A stretch of 64,000 bases of DNA from Candidatus Dactylopiibacterium carminicum (GCF_014736495.1 NZ_MDUX01000001.1:1-64000), one strand, 5' to 3'. Counted from the first letter of the stretch, positions 43,486 to 53,085 are shown. Program-made: numbers and translations. Notes: generated by a model not told the origin, from the letters alone.

Positions 43486-44780
43486 TGTGCCCCCGCCGCC
43501 TTGGAGGCCTGGCGCTCGCGCCAGCGGGCGATCATCTGGCGTTTCTCTTCATCATTGGCGGCTTCCCAGCGTGCTGGATCGCGTGGTTTGAACCCGTCCG
43601 GAATCTCTACGGGCCCTGAGGGTGCAGCGCTGCTGCCTTGCGCTGCATCGCTCCTGTTTTCGCGGATGTGGGCGCCCGGACGAAGATTCTGCGTGCCTTC
43701 AAGCACGACCTTGACGCCTGCCGGCAGTCCCCGGATCACCGCTTTCTGGTCGACGATGCGCAGCACTTCCACTCGGCGCTGTTCGACGGTCTGGTCATCC
43801 TTCACGGCATAGACGAAGCGATAGTCCGGGCCATTGACGACGGCTTGCGTGGGCAGGACCACGACATCCTTGAGTTCCCCGGCCTCGACGAGGACATTGA
43901 CGAACTGGCCCGGCCAGACCAGGCGGTCATGATTGTCCAGGCTGCCCTTGACGAGCAGCGTACCGGAGGTGCGATCGACGTTGCTGTCGACGAAATTCAC
44001 CGACCCCTTCAAGGTGGCCTGTGCGATGGTCTGTGCGGTGAGCGGGACCGTTCCCTTGCGCAGTGCATCGAGCAGCGGTGGCATGTCGCTTTCACTGATG
44101 GAGAAGCTGACTCCGATCGGATCCATGCGGGTCAGGCGGACCAGTGCGGTTGCGGTGGAGGTGGAGGTCACCAGGCTGCCAGGGCGGACGTTGATGACGC
44201 CAGCGCGGCCATCGAAGGGGGCCGTGATACGTGTGTAGGAGCGGCTGACCTTGGCCTGCTCCAGCGCCGCCTTGGCCTGGCGCAGGTTGGCGTGTGCGGT
44301 GTCGAGGCGGTTGCGCGAAGTATCCAGTGCGGACGGGGCGATGTACTGCTTCTCGTAAAGCTCCTGCGAGCGGGCCAGGTCGCGCTCCGCGATCGTCACG
44401 CCGGCTTCCGCGCTGGCGACGGCAGCTTCCGCCTTGCCCACGTTGGCATCGTCATCGCGGGCATCGAGCGTGAACATCAGCTGCCCGGCCTTCAGCTCAT
44501 TCCCCTCGCGAAAGTGTATGGCCGTGATCATGCCGTTCTTCTGGGGACGGATATCCACTTCATCGAGGGCCAGAGTGTTTCCCTGGGCCTCGATGCGCAG
44601 CGGGACATCCTCCGTACGGCTGACCGTCGTGGCAACCAGCTGGGCGCGCGGGCCGCTGCTGCCTTGCTGTGCGTTGGGTGATGCTCCCTGCGCATTGTTT
44701 CCTGCCGGCGCTTCGCCTTTCTGGCAGGCCGCCAGCAGGACGCAGGACAAGGCAAACGCGATGAAGGATGAGCGCGGCAT
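43482..44780 (-). CDS. RND efflux periplasmic adaptor lipoprotein
   Basis: The membrane-fusion partner of the permease gene that it overlaps by four bases. The 432-residue product has a signal with lipobox LLAAC near residue 18, a lipoyl-type half (VDIRPQKNGMITAIHFREGN), a helical hairpin (AEAGVTIAERDLARSQELYE) and the second lipoyl half (RITAPFDGRAGVINVRPGS). The N-terminal serine/glycine-rich stretch (NNAQGASPNAQQGSSG) is a flexible linker after the lipid anchor, and the C-terminus has an acidic and arginine-rich tail. The divergent recA region lies upstream. Confidence 0.93.
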   Translation of the reverse strand: MPRSSFIAFALSCVLLAACQKGEAPAGNNAQGASPNAQQGSSGPRAQLVATTVSRTEDVPLRIEAQGNTLALDEVDIRPQKNGMITAIHFREGNELKAGQLMFTLDARDDDANVGKAEAAVASAEAGVTIAERDLARSQELYEKQYIAPSALDTSRNRLDTAHANLRQAKAALEQAKVSRSYTRITAPFDGRAGVINVRPGSLVTSTSTATALVRLTRMDPIGVSFSISESDMPPLLDALRKGTVPLTAQTIAQATLKGSVNFVDSNVDRTSGTLLVKGSLDNHDRLVWPGQFVNVLVEAGELKDVVVLPTQAVVNGPDYRFVYAVKDDQTVEQRRVEVLRIVDQKAVIRGLPAGVKVVLEGTQNLRPGAHIRENRSDAAQGSSAAPSGPVEIPDGFKPRDPARWEAANDEEKRQMIARWRERQASKAAGAQ

Positions 44781-44929
44781 GAAATACGTTCGTCCCGGCG
44801 TTGCCGCCGTGGCGCCTGATTAACGGTGCATGGGTGGCGCGATGTTCGCTGAAGAGAGGGGCAGCAGCCAAGCGTCTTAACGCTCCTTGACACTGCGTTT
44901 CAGGTGTCCGTTGCCGGGATTGTGTTGTG

Positions 44930-44945
44930 GTGTATATTTATACAG
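44930..44945 (+). promoter_or_regulatory. LexA box upstream of recA
   Basis: GTGTATATTTATACAG, read in reverse CTGTATAAATATACAC, fits the SOS operator CTG-N10-CAG with one outer mismatch. It lies 108 bases before recA in the 272-base interval (44781-45052) that separates recA from the RND adaptor. Confidence 0.75.
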
Positions 44946-45052
44946 CTTTCGTGTCTGTCTGAAATCCCGCAACGCTTTATTCGGGGGCTTGCGGCGGACC
45001 GGATAGGCAAGCTCTGTGCCATAATCAATTCAATCTTTCGGAGAACCAGTTC

Positions 45053-46075
45053 ATGGACGAGAACAAGGCCAAGGCGCTTGCCGCCGCGCTGTCGCAAATC
45101 GAGAAGCAGTTCGGCAAGGGCTCCATCATGCGCATGGGCGATGGCAAGCTGGAAGAGAACATCCAGTCCGTCTCCACCGGTTCGCTGGGGCTGGACATCG
45201 CGCTGGGCATCGGTGGGCTGCCGCGTGGCCGTGTGGTCGAGATCTACGGGCCGGAATCCTCCGGCAAGACCACGCTGACGCTCCAGGTGATCGCCGAAAT
45301 GCAGAAAATCGGCGGCACGGCTGCCTTCATCGATGCCGAACATGCGCTGGACGTGCAGTACGCAGCCAAGCTGGGCGTCAAGGTCGAGGATCTGCTGATT
45401 TCGCAGCCCGACACCGGTGAGCAGGCACTGGAGATCGCCGACATGCTGGTGCGCTCCGGTGGCGTGGACATCCTGGTCATCGACTCGGTCGCCGCGTTGA
45501 CCCCCAAGGCCGAAATCGAGGGCGAGATGGGCGACCAATTGCCCGGCCTACAGGCCCGTCTGATGAGTCAGGCCTTGCGCAAGCTCACGGCCAACATCAA
45601 GCGCACCAATACGCTGGTCATCTTCATCAACCAGATCCGCATGAAGATCGGCGTGATGTTCGGCAATCCCGAAACCACGACCGGCGGTAATGCGTTGAAG
45701 TTCTATGCCTCCGTACGCCTCGACATCCGTCGCACCGGCACGATCAAGAAGGGGGACGAGGTGGTGGGCTCCGAAACCAAGGTCAAGATTGTTAAAAACA
45801 AGGTCTCTCCTCCGTTCAAGGAAGCCCACTTCGACATTCTCTACGGGGAAGGCATTTCGCGCGAAGGTGAAGTGATCGACATGGGCGTCGATCACAAGAT
45901 CGTCGACAAGAGCGGCGCCTGGTATGCCTACAACGGTGAAAAGATCGGTCAGGGCAAGGACAATGCACGTGAATTCCTGCGTGCCAATCCGGCATTGGCG
46001 GTGGAAATCGAGAATCGCGTGCGTGAGGCGGTCGGTGTGGTGCCGGTTGCTGTCGTCGCTACGGGTGAGGCTTGA
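45053..46075 (+). CDS. recA: Recombinase RecA
   Basis: RecA carries out homologous pairing and triggers LexA self-cleavage. The 340-residue product has the P-loop GPESSGKTT, the ATP-sensing and strand-pairing loops ([20 protein letters not shown] region and [20 protein letters not shown]), and the C-terminal domain. The LexA box upstream implies SOS control. It starts at ATG 45053 with GGAGA upstream. The stop overlaps the TTG start of recX, so the two are co-transcribed. Confidence 0.98.
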   Translation: MDENKAKALAAALSQIEKQFGKGSIMRMGDGKLEENIQSVSTGSLGLDIALGIGGLPRGRVVEIYGPESSGKTTLTLQVIAEMQKIGGTAAFIDAEHALDVQYAAKLGVKVEDLLISQPDTGEQALEIADMLVRSGGVDILVIDSVAALTPKAEIEGEMGDQLPGLQARLMSQALRKLTANIKRTNTLVIFINQIRMKIGVMFGNPETTTGGNALKFYASVRLDIRRTGTIKKGDEVVGSETKVKIVKNKVSPPFKEAHFDILYGEGISREGEVIDMGVDHKIVDKSGAWYAYNGEKIGQGKDNAREFLRANPALAVEIENRVREAVGVVPVAVVATGEA

Positions 46076-46542
46076 GCGACGACCGGCTGGCGCCACTGCG
46101 GGCGCGTGCGCTGCGCCTGCTCGCCACGCGTGAGCATTCCCTGCAGGAACTGCGGCGCAAGTTGCTGGACAAGGATGCCGATGCGGAAGATGTGGATGCA
46201 GTATTGGCACGCCTTCAGGAAACCGGCCTGCAGTCTGACGCCCGGTTTGCCGAGAGTTTCGTGCGCAACCGTGCATCGCGCATGGGGGTTGCACGGATAC
46301 GGCGCGAATTGGGAGAGCGCGGCGTAGCAGGCGAAGAGGCTGCCGAGGCGCTCGGGGATGCGCTGAAAGAGGATGAGTTGGCCCGCGCCAGGGCAGTGTG
46401 GGGCCGGAAGTTCGGCGAGCCGCCGCGGGATCGACAGGATTGGGCGCGCCAGGCACGCTTTCTGCAGTCGCGTGGGTTCGCGACGGAAGTGATCAGGAAA
46501 CTTTTGAAAGAACCGTTCGATGAGTCTGCTCAGGGTCAGTAA
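46072..46542 (+). CDS. recX: Regulatory protein RecX
   Basis: RecX inhibits and caps RecA filaments. The 156-residue all-helical product has the three-helix repeats typical of the family: [40 protein letters not shown], and [20 protein letters not shown]. The TTG start at 46072 overlaps the recA stop. The 3' end overlaps the start of lptB by 23 bases, so lptB may be translationally coupled to the SOS operon. Confidence 0.93.
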   Translation: MSDDRLAPLRARALRLLATREHSLQELRRKLLDKDADAEDVDAVLARLQETGLQSDARFAESFVRNRASRMGVARIRRELGERGVAGEEAAEALGDALKEDELARARAVWGRKFGEPPRDRQDWARQARFLQSRGFATEVIRKLLKEPFDESAQGQ

Positions 46543-47242
46543 TCTGCAGAAGCGCTACAAGTCGCGCACCGTGGTGCACGATGTCTCCTTCGAGGTCGGT
46601 AGCGGCGAGGTCGTCGGTTTGCTGGGCCCGAATGGTGCAGGCAAGACCACCTGTTTCTACATGATCGTCGGCCTGGTGCGCGCGGATGGCGGCAGCATCC
46701 ATCTGGACGGCACCGACCTCACCCATTGGCCCATCCATCGTCGAGCCCATCAGGGTCTGTCCTATCTGCCGCAGGAAAATTCCGTGTTCCGCAAGCTCAC
46801 GGTGTCGGAGAACATCCTGGCTGTACTGGAGCTGCAGAAGCTCGGCAAGACGGAACAGGCAAAACGGCTGGACGAATTGCTGGACGAACTGAACATCTCG
46901 CACCTGCGGGATGCGACGGCGCAATCCCTTTCTGGTGGGGAGCGCCGCCGCGTGGAAATCGCCCGCGCACTGGCGACCCGCCCGCGCCTGATCCTTCTGG
47001 ATGAGCCTTTTGCTGGGGTCGATCCGATTGCGGTCATCGATATTCAGAAGATCATTTCCTACCTGAAGGCCCGTGATATCGGTGTGTTGATCACCGACCA
47101 CAACGTGCGGGAAACCCTGGGCATCTGTGATCACGCCTGCATCATCAACTCGGGAGAGGTGCTGGCTGGCGGCAAACCTGACGAAATCGTGCAGAATGAC
47201 CAGGTGAGACAGGTGTATCTCGGCGAACACTTCCGCATGTAA
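46520..47242 (+). CDS. lptB: LPS export ABC transporter ATPase LptB
   Basis: It powers LptBFG extraction of lipopolysaccharide from the inner membrane. The 240-residue ATPase has Walker [10 protein letters not shown], the signature [14 protein letters not shown], Walker [16 protein letters not shown]-loop [10 protein letters not shown], and the family C-terminus VYLGEHFRM. In many relatives lptC and lptA precede lptB; here recX does and lptC/A must lie elsewhere. rpoN follows 34 bases later. Confidence 0.95.
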   Translation: MSLLRVSNLQKRYKSRTVVHDVSFEVGSGEVVGLLGPNGAGKTTCFYMIVGLVRADGGSIHLDGTDLTHWPIHRRAHQGLSYLPQENSVFRKLTVSENILAVLELQKLGKTEQAKRLDELLDELNISHLRDATAQSLSGGERRRVEIARALATRPRLILLDEPFAGVDPIAVIDIQKIISYLKARDIGVLITDHNVRETLGICDHACIINSGEVLAGGKPDEIVQNDQVRQVYLGEHFRM

Positions 47243-47276
47243 GCAAGAACAGAAGAGCTGCAGACCGGTCCGGCGA

Positions 47277-48770
47277 ATGAAACCATCCTTACAACTCCGC
47301 ATCTCCCAGCACCTGGCGCTGACGCCGCAGCTGCAGCAATCCATCCGGCTGCTGCAGCTGTCCACGCTTGAACTGAACCAGGAGATCGAACGCATCCTGC
47401 TCGAGAATCCGATGCTCGAGCGCGAAGGGGGTGAGGATGACGACGGCGCTGTTGCGCCTGTGGCTGAGGCGCCTGTGGCATTGGCGGAAGAATTCAGTGG
47501 CGAATCTTTGCCGCGTGGTGACGAGGAGCACGAGGCGCCGGGCGTCACCGAGATGCCGGACAACATCAGCGATGCCTACGAGTCGGTGTCGGACGATGAC
47601 ATCGGCGAAGCTGCCGAATGGCGCAACGAAGGCAGCAGCGGTTCGCGCAACAACGATGATGAAGATGCGGACTTCCAGGAGTTCCAAGCCGCCACGACTT
47701 CGCTGCGTGAGCACCTGCTGAGCCAGATCGCACTGATGCCGCTCACCGACCGGGATCGGGCTCTGGTGCAACTGGTTGTCGAAGCGCTGGATGACGATGG
47801 CTGGCTCAACCAGGCGCTCGACGAACTATTGCCGCTGATTCCTGCTGAATGGGATGTGGAGCTGGAAGAGCTGGAAATCGCGCTGCATCACGTGCAGAAC
47901 CTTGATCCCGTGGGGATCGGTGCACGTAACCTGCAGGAATGCCTGCTGCTGCAGCTGCGTGGTCTGCCTGAGGGCGAAGTTCGTCAATTGGCGATGGGGA
48001 TTGTCGATGGCAATCTGGAGTTGCTGGCCGCACGGGATTTCGCGAGGCTGAAACGGCGCCTTGGTTGCAATGACGATGCGCTGCGTGCTGCGCAGGAGCT
48101 GGTCTGTAGCCTCAATCCGCGTCCGGCGGCGCAGTTCGCGGATACCGACACGCGTTATGTGATCCCGGATGTGGTGGTGCGCAAGGTGCGCGGTGCCTGG
48201 AGCGCCAGCCTCAACCCGGAGGCGATGCCGCGCCTCAGGATCCATCGCGTATACGCCGATATATTGCAGAACAACCGTGGCGTGAGCAGCTCGCTCTCGT
48301 CGCAGCTTCAGGAGGCCCGCTGGCTGATCAAGAACGTGCAGCAGCGCTTCGACACCATCCTGCGCGTATCGCAGGCTATCGTCGATCGTCAGCGCCAGTT
48401 CTTCGATCATGGCGAGGTGGCCATGCGTCCGCTTACCCTGCGCGAGATCGCCGAGGAGCTGGAGCTGCATGAATCCACAGTGTCGCGGGTCACCACACAG
48501 AAATACATGGCAACGGCAAGGGGGGTGTTTGAACTCAAGTACTTCTTCGGCAGTCATGTGTCTACCGATACCGGTGGCGCATGTTCGGCCACGGCGATTC
48601 GGGCGCTGATTCGCCAGCTGGTCGCGGCCGAGGACAGCAAGAAGCCGCTGTCCGATGCCAGAATTGCCGAACTTCTGGGCCAGCAGGGTATCGTGGTGGC
48701 AAGGCGGACGATCGCGAAGTACCGCGAGTCCCTCAATATCCCGCCGGTCAGTCAGCGCAAGTCGATCTAG
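47277..48770 (+). CDS. rpoN: RNA polymerase sigma-54 factor
   Basis: It directs RNA polymerase to -24/-12 promoters and needs activators such as NtrC. The 497-residue product has region I (LRISQHLALTPQLQQSIRLL), an acidic region II, the core-binding domain, and the C-terminal DNA-binding part with the helix-turn-helix (LREIAEELELHESTVSRVTT) and the RpoN box (DARIAELLGQQGIVVARRTI then AKYRES). lptB precedes and hpf, ptsN and hprK follow, the standard rpoN cluster. Confidence 0.97.
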   Translation: MKPSLQLRISQHLALTPQLQQSIRLLQLSTLELNQEIERILLENPMLEREGGEDDDGAVAPVAEAPVALAEEFSGESLPRGDEEHEAPGVTEMPDNISDAYESVSDDDIGEAAEWRNEGSSGSRNNDDEDADFQEFQAATTSLREHLLSQIALMPLTDRDRALVQLVVEALDDDGWLNQALDELLPLIPAEWDVELEELEIALHHVQNLDPVGIGARNLQECLLLQLRGLPEGEVRQLAMGIVDGNLELLAARDFARLKRRLGCNDDALRAAQELVCSLNPRPAAQFADTDTRYVIPDVVVRKVRGAWSASLNPEAMPRLRIHRVYADILQNNRGVSSSLSSQLQEARWLIKNVQQRFDTILRVSQAIVDRQRQFFDHGEVAMRPLTLREIAEELELHESTVSRVTTQKYMATARGVFELKYFFGSHVSTDTGGACSATAIRALIRQLVAAEDSKKPLSDARIAELLGQQGIVVARRTIAKYRESLNIPPVSQRKSI

Positions 48771-48801
48771 CAGTAGTCAACTGAAGAGAGAGGAGTGCCT
48801 T

Positions 48802-49125
48802 ATGAATATCACCATCACCGGACATCACCTGGACGTAACTCCCGCGTTGCGTGAATACGTGACGTCCAAGCTCGATCGGGTCATCCGCCATTTCGATCAT
48901 GTGACGGCGACCCATGTCACCCTCTCGGTGCAGAAGCTGAAACAGAAGGCCGACGTGACCGTGCATGTGCGCGGTAAGGACATCCATGTCGAGAGCGAAG
49001 CGGATGATCTGTATGCCGCAATCGATGCGCTGGCCGACAAACTCGACCGCCAGGTCGTCAAGCACAAGGAAAAGGCGGCAGATCACGGCTATGACTCCGT
49101 GAAGCGTGCTGTCGGCGCGGAATGA
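48802..49125 (+). CDS. hpf: Ribosome hibernation promoting factor
   Basis: It binds the 30S decoding region in slow growth. It is 107 residues, the short form: MNITITGHHLDVTPALREYV, KLDRVIRHFDHVTATHVTLS, DVTVHVRGKDIHVESEADDL and AIDALADKLDRQVVKHKEKA. ATG 48802 has GAGAGGAG upstream. It lies right after rpoN as usual. Confidence 0.95.
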   Translation: MNITITGHHLDVTPALREYVTSKLDRVIRHFDHVTATHVTLSVQKLKQKADVTVHVRGKDIHVESEADDLYAAIDALADKLDRQVVKHKEKAADHGYDSVKRAVGAE

Positions 49126-49156
49126 AAGGCCGCGTGAGGTCAATCTGAAGAGTGGG

Positions 49157-49184
49157 TTTACCTCTGTCTGGCCGGGCATATAAT
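49157..49184 (+). promoter_or_regulatory. Sigma-70 promoter before ptsN
   Basis: TTTACC (49157-49162), 16 bases, TATAAT (49179-49184), a perfect -10. It implies a leader of about 150 bases for ptsN-hprK separate from rpoN-hpf readthrough. Confidence 0.6.
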
Positions 49185-49189
49185 GCGCC

Positions 49190-49247
49190 TGCCTGAGTTC
49201 AGGCATTGATCAACCCGTAACGGCGGGCTCCCTTCGGAGACCCGCCG
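49190..49247 (+). other. Structured leader of ptsN
   Basis: TGCCTGA/TCAGGCA (49190-49205) and CGGCGGGCTCC-CTTC-GGAGACCCGCCG (49221-49247) are two strong hairpins in the ptsN leader. The second lacks a T-run. They could be a processing, stability or regulatory element. Confidence 0.5.
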
Positions 49248-49339
49248 TGAGCTTGTCTGCGACCCCCTGGCCGATTCCCGGCAGGCTGCCCGATCCTGCG
49301 ATCCGGGCCAGGCCGAGGCAAAGTGACTTGAGAGAGAGC

Positions 49340-49825
49340 ATGAATCCTGTCGCCCAGATCCTCGCGCCCGAACGCATCCTTGTTGACTTGGAAGTCAGCA
49401 GTCGTGAGGACCTGTTCGCAGCCATCGGCGATTTGTTTGCCCGCCAGCATTCTCTAGGCGCGGGAAAGATCGCGGAAGCCTTGCTTACACGCGAGCGCCT
49501 CGGTTCCACCGGACTGGGCATGGGGATCGCGATTCCTCATCAGCGCATCAAGGGGCTCAAGACGCCTTTAGGCGCTTTTGTCCGCACCGCTGCACCGATT
49601 GAGTTCGCTGCGCTGGATGGTCAGCCCGTGCGCCTTTTTTTCATCATGCTGGCACCTGAGCAAGCCACCGAAGGTCATTTGTGCCTGTTGGCGGAGCTGG
49701 CACAGATGTTCAGTGACAAGGTGCTGCGCGAGGCGCTATATGTGGCGCCGGATGCGGCTGCCGTGTTCGCGTTGTTCGACGACTGGAGCCTACATGCGGC
49801 GGGCGAGCGTAGCGCAGCTGTTTGA
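49340..49825 (+). CDS. ptsN: EIIA-Ntr (PtsN)
   Basis: A phosphorelay protein of the nitrogen-linked PTS. The 161-residue product has the phospho-histidine in GMGIAIPHQRIKG, the family start ILAPERILVDLEVSSREDLF and FSDKVLREALYVAPDAAAVF at the end. It starts at ATG 49340 with GAGAGAG upstream. hprK overlaps its 3' end by 32 bases. Confidence 0.95.
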   Translation: MNPVAQILAPERILVDLEVSSREDLFAAIGDLFARQHSLGAGKIAEALLTRERLGSTGLGMGIAIPHQRIKGLKTPLGAFVRTAAPIEFAALDGQPVRLFFIMLAPEQATEGHLCLLAELAQMFSDKVLREALYVAPDAAAVFALFDDWSLHAAGERSAAV

Positions 49826-50741
49826 GGCCAACCGCGGGGCGCTGCAGCTGCGCCATGTGGCCGGGCGTCTCGACACGTTCCTGAGCGCGGCAGACAGCAA
49901 GGTCTGGCCAGCCGACATGGTCGGCCACCTGAACATGATCCACCCTTCCCGCCTGCAGATCATGGGCGAGGCAGAGTTTGCCTGGGCGCGCCAGCAGACG
50001 CGCGAGCGGCTGGACATGTACATGCTGGGGATGATCACCTCTCCACCGCCGGGCATCATCGTGGCCGATGACTGCGAAGTGCCTGAGATCGTGCGTCGTG
50101 CCTGCGATGAAGCGGGCGTGCCGGTGATGGCTTCGCCACTGGAGTCCGCAAGGGTGATCGAAGTCCTGCGCGGTTATCTGTCGCGCAAGATGGCTGAGCG
50201 GGTCTCCCTGCACGGCGTGTTCATGGATGTACTCGGTGTCGGCGTGCTGATCACCGGCGATTCTGGTGCGGGGAAGTCCGAGCTGGCGCTGGAATTGATC
50301 TCCCGGGGGCATGGCCTGGTGGCGGATGACGTGGTCGAGATTTCGCGCGTGGCCGCCAATGTTCTGGAAGGGCGTTGTCCGGAGATGCTCAAGGACTTTT
50401 TGGAGGTTCGGGGGCTGGGCATCCTCAATATTCGCACCATCTTTGGCGAGACGGCCTGCCGCAGGAAGATGCGCCTGAAGCTGATCGCCCATCTGCAACG
50501 ACGTTCTTTCGCCCAGGATGAGCCCTTGCGTCTGCCCTATGATGGCGAGGACGCGCAGGACGTGCTGGGTGTTCCAGTGCGTCGCGTGGTGTTACCGGTG
50601 GCTGCCGGGCGAAATCTGTCCGTGTTGCTGGAGGCTGCCGTGCGCAACACCATCCTGCAACTTCGGGGAATCGATTCCACGCAGGAGTTCGTGGTGCGAC
50701 AGCGGGCGCTGCTGGATCAGGACGATCCCTACGAGTCCTGA
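49794..50741 (+). CDS. hprK: HPr kinase/phosphorylase
   Basis: It phosphorylates HPr or NPr on a serine. The 315-residue product has an N-terminal regulatory domain (VAQLFEANRGALQLRHVAGR) and the bifunctional C-terminal domain with Walker A GDSGAGKSELALEL, HGLVADDVVEI, and LEVRGLGILNIRTIFGE, the HprK signature. The ATG at 49794 is inside ptsN. The usual downstream rapZ is not next; the tonB locus follows after 275 bases. Confidence 0.95.
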   Translation: MRRASVAQLFEANRGALQLRHVAGRLDTFLSAADSKVWPADMVGHLNMIHPSRLQIMGEAEFAWARQQTRERLDMYMLGMITSPPPGIIVADDCEVPEIVRRACDEAGVPVMASPLESARVIEVLRGYLSRKMAERVSLHGVFMDVLGVGVLITGDSGAGKSELALELISRGHGLVADDVVEISRVAANVLEGRCPEMLKDFLEVRGLGILNIRTIFGETACRRKMRLKLIAHLQRRSFAQDEPLRLPYDGEDAQDVLGVPVRRVVLPVAAGRNLSVLLEAAVRNTILQLRGIDSTQEFVVRQRALLDQDDPYES

Positions 50742-50848
50742 CATCAGGGCCTTCATCGCGCCTCTGCCCGGGTGTCGCTGCTTCCCTTTTCTCTGATCTG
50801 ACGCAAGGTTTCAGGACTGCCATGTCCTCTGTCGCGATTAGTGCTTTC

Positions 50849-50866
50849 TAATGAGAATAGATCGCG
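50849..50866 (+). promoter_or_regulatory. Fur-like box upstream of tonB
   Basis: TAATGAGAATAGATCGCG (50849-50866) resembles the Fur recognition core AATGATAAT, the site expected for an iron-regulated tonB operon. A flanking inverted repeat CGCGAT/ATCGCG (50833-50866) encloses it. Confidence 0.45.
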
Positions 50867-51016
50867 TTAAGATTTGTTTGTATTGAGTGGTTTCCTGCGT
50901 GGTCTTCATGAAACGATGCGTGTTGCTGCCGCCTTCTGAGGCGATTTTGGGCGTTTCCTGCCCGTGCCTGTGTGAAGGCCGGCCTGTCAGCCTTGCCCGC
51001 AGGATCGGGAGGTGAC

Positions 51017-51763
51017 ATGTACTTCACAGCATCGACGCCCCTGAGTTTTTCGCAGCGCACATTCAGTCTTCTGGCCGTGGGCGGCCTTCACCTGCTGGCT
51101 GCGCTGGGGCTGATGGCGCTGGTACAGCCGGTGGTGCAGCATCTGGCAAAGCCTTTGCGTATCGATTTGGTGGCAGCTGCCCCTGCGCCTGCCGGACCGC
51201 CAGAGCCCGTGGTGGAGGCTCCGAAGCCTCTGCCGATGAAGCGCCAGGAGCCAGTGAAGCCTGTTCGCGAGATCAAACCTGTTCCACCTGTGCCGGTGAC
51301 GCCACCTGTCATCCAGGCGCCCCCTGAACCGGCTGCCGTAGCTCCGGCGGCCTATACCGCACCGCCCCCGCCGATCGACCCTGCTCCCGCCGTAGTTCCT
51401 GAAGGAGGCAGTGGCAAGGTCGCACCGGTTGCTGCGGGAGGCAAGGGGGGCGGTGGTGACGGAGGCGCAGGAGAGGCCGAGCAGGGGGCGCGTCACGACG
51501 CCGACTATCTGCATAACCCTAAGCCGCAGTATCCGCGCGCATCCCGGTCGCTGGGTGAAGAAGGCACGGTGTGGTTGCGGGTACAAGTCAGCGAGGCCGG
51601 GCGCGCATTGCAAGTGCTAGTCGACACCAGTTCCGGCTTTTCCCGCCTGGACCGCGCGGCACGCGAAGCCGTTGCAAACTGGTGTTTTGAACCGGCGCGT
51701 CGCGGTCCCCAGGCGGTCACTACCTGGGTCCGCATTCCGATTGCCTTTGCGCTTGATCGTTGA
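51017..51763 (+). CDS. tonB: Energy transducer TonB
   Basis: It couples the proton motive force to outer-membrane receptors. The 248-residue product has an N-terminal membrane anchor (TFSLLAVGGLHLLAALGLMA), a long proline-rich periplasmic span (residues about 55-130, EPVKPVREIKPVPPVPVTPP), a glycine-rich piece, and a C-terminal domain (NPKPQYPRASRSLGEEGTVW, then AVANWCFEPARRG). ATG 51017 has GGGAGGTG upstream. exbB and exbD follow, and a Fur-like box precedes it. Likely clients include BtuB and the receptor at the window's end. Confidence 0.95.
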   Translation: MYFTASTPLSFSQRTFSLLAVGGLHLLAALGLMALVQPVVQHLAKPLRIDLVAAAPAPAGPPEPVVEAPKPLPMKRQEPVKPVREIKPVPPVPVTPPVIQAPPEPAAVAPAAYTAPPPPIDPAPAVVPEGGSGKVAPVAAGGKGGGGDGGAGEAEQGARHDADYLHNPKPQYPRASRSLGEEGTVWLRVQVSEAGRALQVLVDTSSGFSRLDRAAREAVANWCFEPARRGPQAVTTWVRIPIAFALDR

Positions 51764-51808
51764 GCGCCACCACAGATTTATCCCCCTGCTACAGAAATCA
51801 GATCGATC

Positions 51809-52531
51809 ATGGAAACTCAAACCCTGGGCTTCGCCCACTTCATCTCTCAGGCCGATGGCTTGGGCAAGACGCTGTTCGTGGTGTTGTTGGCGATGTCGCT
51901 GGCTTCCTGGTATTTCATTGCGACCAAGGCCGTGAGCAATCTTCGGCGGCGGCGCAATTCGGCGCGTTTCGTCGAGATGTTCTGGAATGCCAGTTCCATC
52001 GAGGAAGTACGCAACGAGATCAGTACACACGGGGCAGACGAGCCCTTTTCGCACCTGACCAGTCATGCAATCTTCGCGCGTGATCATCATCAGCGTATCG
52101 GAGGCGGCAAGCTGGGCGAAGCCGGCTCTCTGGGAGAGTTTCTGACCCGTGGCATGCGCAAGGTGATCGATGAGGAGACTGCACGGCTGGAGAATGGACT
52201 GACTCTCCTGGCCACTGTTGGCTCCACAGCACCTTTCGTCGGTCTGCTCGGAACGGTTTGGGGCGTATATGGCGCGCTGGTTTCCATTGGCATGAGTGGT
52301 GCCGGTACGCTGGACAAGGTGGCCGGGCCTGTCGGTGAGGCCCTGATCATGACTGGCCTGGGGCTTGCCGTGGCGTTGCCCGCCGTGGTCGCCTACAACG
52401 TCTTCACACGGCACAACCGGCTCACGCTGTCGGGGCTGGATGCCTTTGCCCATGATCTCTTCGCTTATCTGACCACTGGCGCCATGAACCAGAACGGGCG
52501 TGTCGTGTCCCTTAATCAAGGGGTTGCGTGA
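51809..52531 (+). CDS. exbB: ExbB (MotA/TolQ/ExbB proton channel)
   Basis: The 240-residue inner-membrane component of the TonB motor. It has three hydrophobic helices, the first near LFVVLLAMSLASWYFIATKA, and the TolQ-type core LENGLTLLATVGSTAPFVGL, LLGTVWGVYGALV, and VGEALIMTGLGLAVALPAVV. Its stop overlaps the exbD ATG. The order tonB-exbB-exbD is complete. Confidence 0.95.
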   Translation: METQTLGFAHFISQADGLGKTLFVVLLAMSLASWYFIATKAVSNLRRRRNSARFVEMFWNASSIEEVRNEISTHGADEPFSHLTSHAIFARDHHQRIGGGKLGEAGSLGEFLTRGMRKVIDEETARLENGLTLLATVGSTAPFVGLLGTVWGVYGALVSIGMSGAGTLDKVAGPVGEALIMTGLGLAVALPAVVAYNVFTRHNRLTLSGLDAFAHDLFAYLTTGAMNQNGRVVSLNQGVA

Positions 52532-52956
52532 TGGCTTTCGGCGGATTCAACAAGGAAGGCGGCGGCGCGCCCATGGCGGAGATCAACATGGTGCCGTTGA
52601 TCGACGTGATGCTGGTGCTGTTGGTGATCTTCATCCTGACCGCCCCCTTGCTGACGCATGCAGTGAAAGTGGAGTTGCCAAGGACATCCAGCCAGGAGTT
52701 GCTGGCGCCACCGGAGCGCATCGAGATTGCACTGACGCCGACCTCTGAATTCTTCTGGGACGGTGAGCGGGTGGATGAAGCCGCACTGGAGACGCGGTTC
52801 AAGGCCGCTGGGGAGCGCGTAGCGGATGCTGCCAACGCCCCCGAGATTCATCTGCGTGCCGACAAGACGACGCCTTACGAGGGCGTGGCCAAGGTGATGG
52901 CGGCGGCTGCGCGTGCCGGTCTGACCAAGATCGCCTTTGTCAGCCAGCCGGATTAG
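52531..52956 (+). CDS. exbD: ExbD/TolR family biopolymer transport protein
   Basis: The 141-residue partner of ExbB. It has the short cytoplasmic start, a membrane helix with the proton-path Asp in MVPLIDVMLVLLVIFILTAP, and a periplasmic C-terminal domain (IHLRADKTTPYEGVAKVMAA). ATG 52531 overlaps the exbB stop; an adjoining GTG at 52528 is less likely. Confidence 0.93.
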   Translation: MAFGGFNKEGGGAPMAEINMVPLIDVMLVLLVIFILTAPLLTHAVKVELPRTSSQELLAPPERIEIALTPTSEFFWDGERVDEAALETRFKAAGERVADAANAPEIHLRADKTTPYEGVAKVMAAAARAGLTKIAFVSQPD

Positions 52957-53034
52957 CTGATCAGGCAGCGTTTTCGTGCGCGTAGCAGCGTAAGAAAGCC
53001 CAGATGGCGCTTCACCTTGTTCTATGCACAAATA

Positions 53035-53071
53035 AAAAAGAACCGCCCGGATGATTGTGGGCGGTTCTTTT
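53035..53071. terminator. Bidirectional terminator between exbD and the FHA gene
   Basis: AAAAAGAACCGCCC (53035-53048) and GGGCGGTTCTTTT (53059-53071) pair, with A- and T-runs on both sides, serving the convergent genes. Confidence 0.92.
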
Positions 53072-53085
53072 GCTTTCCAGCCAGG

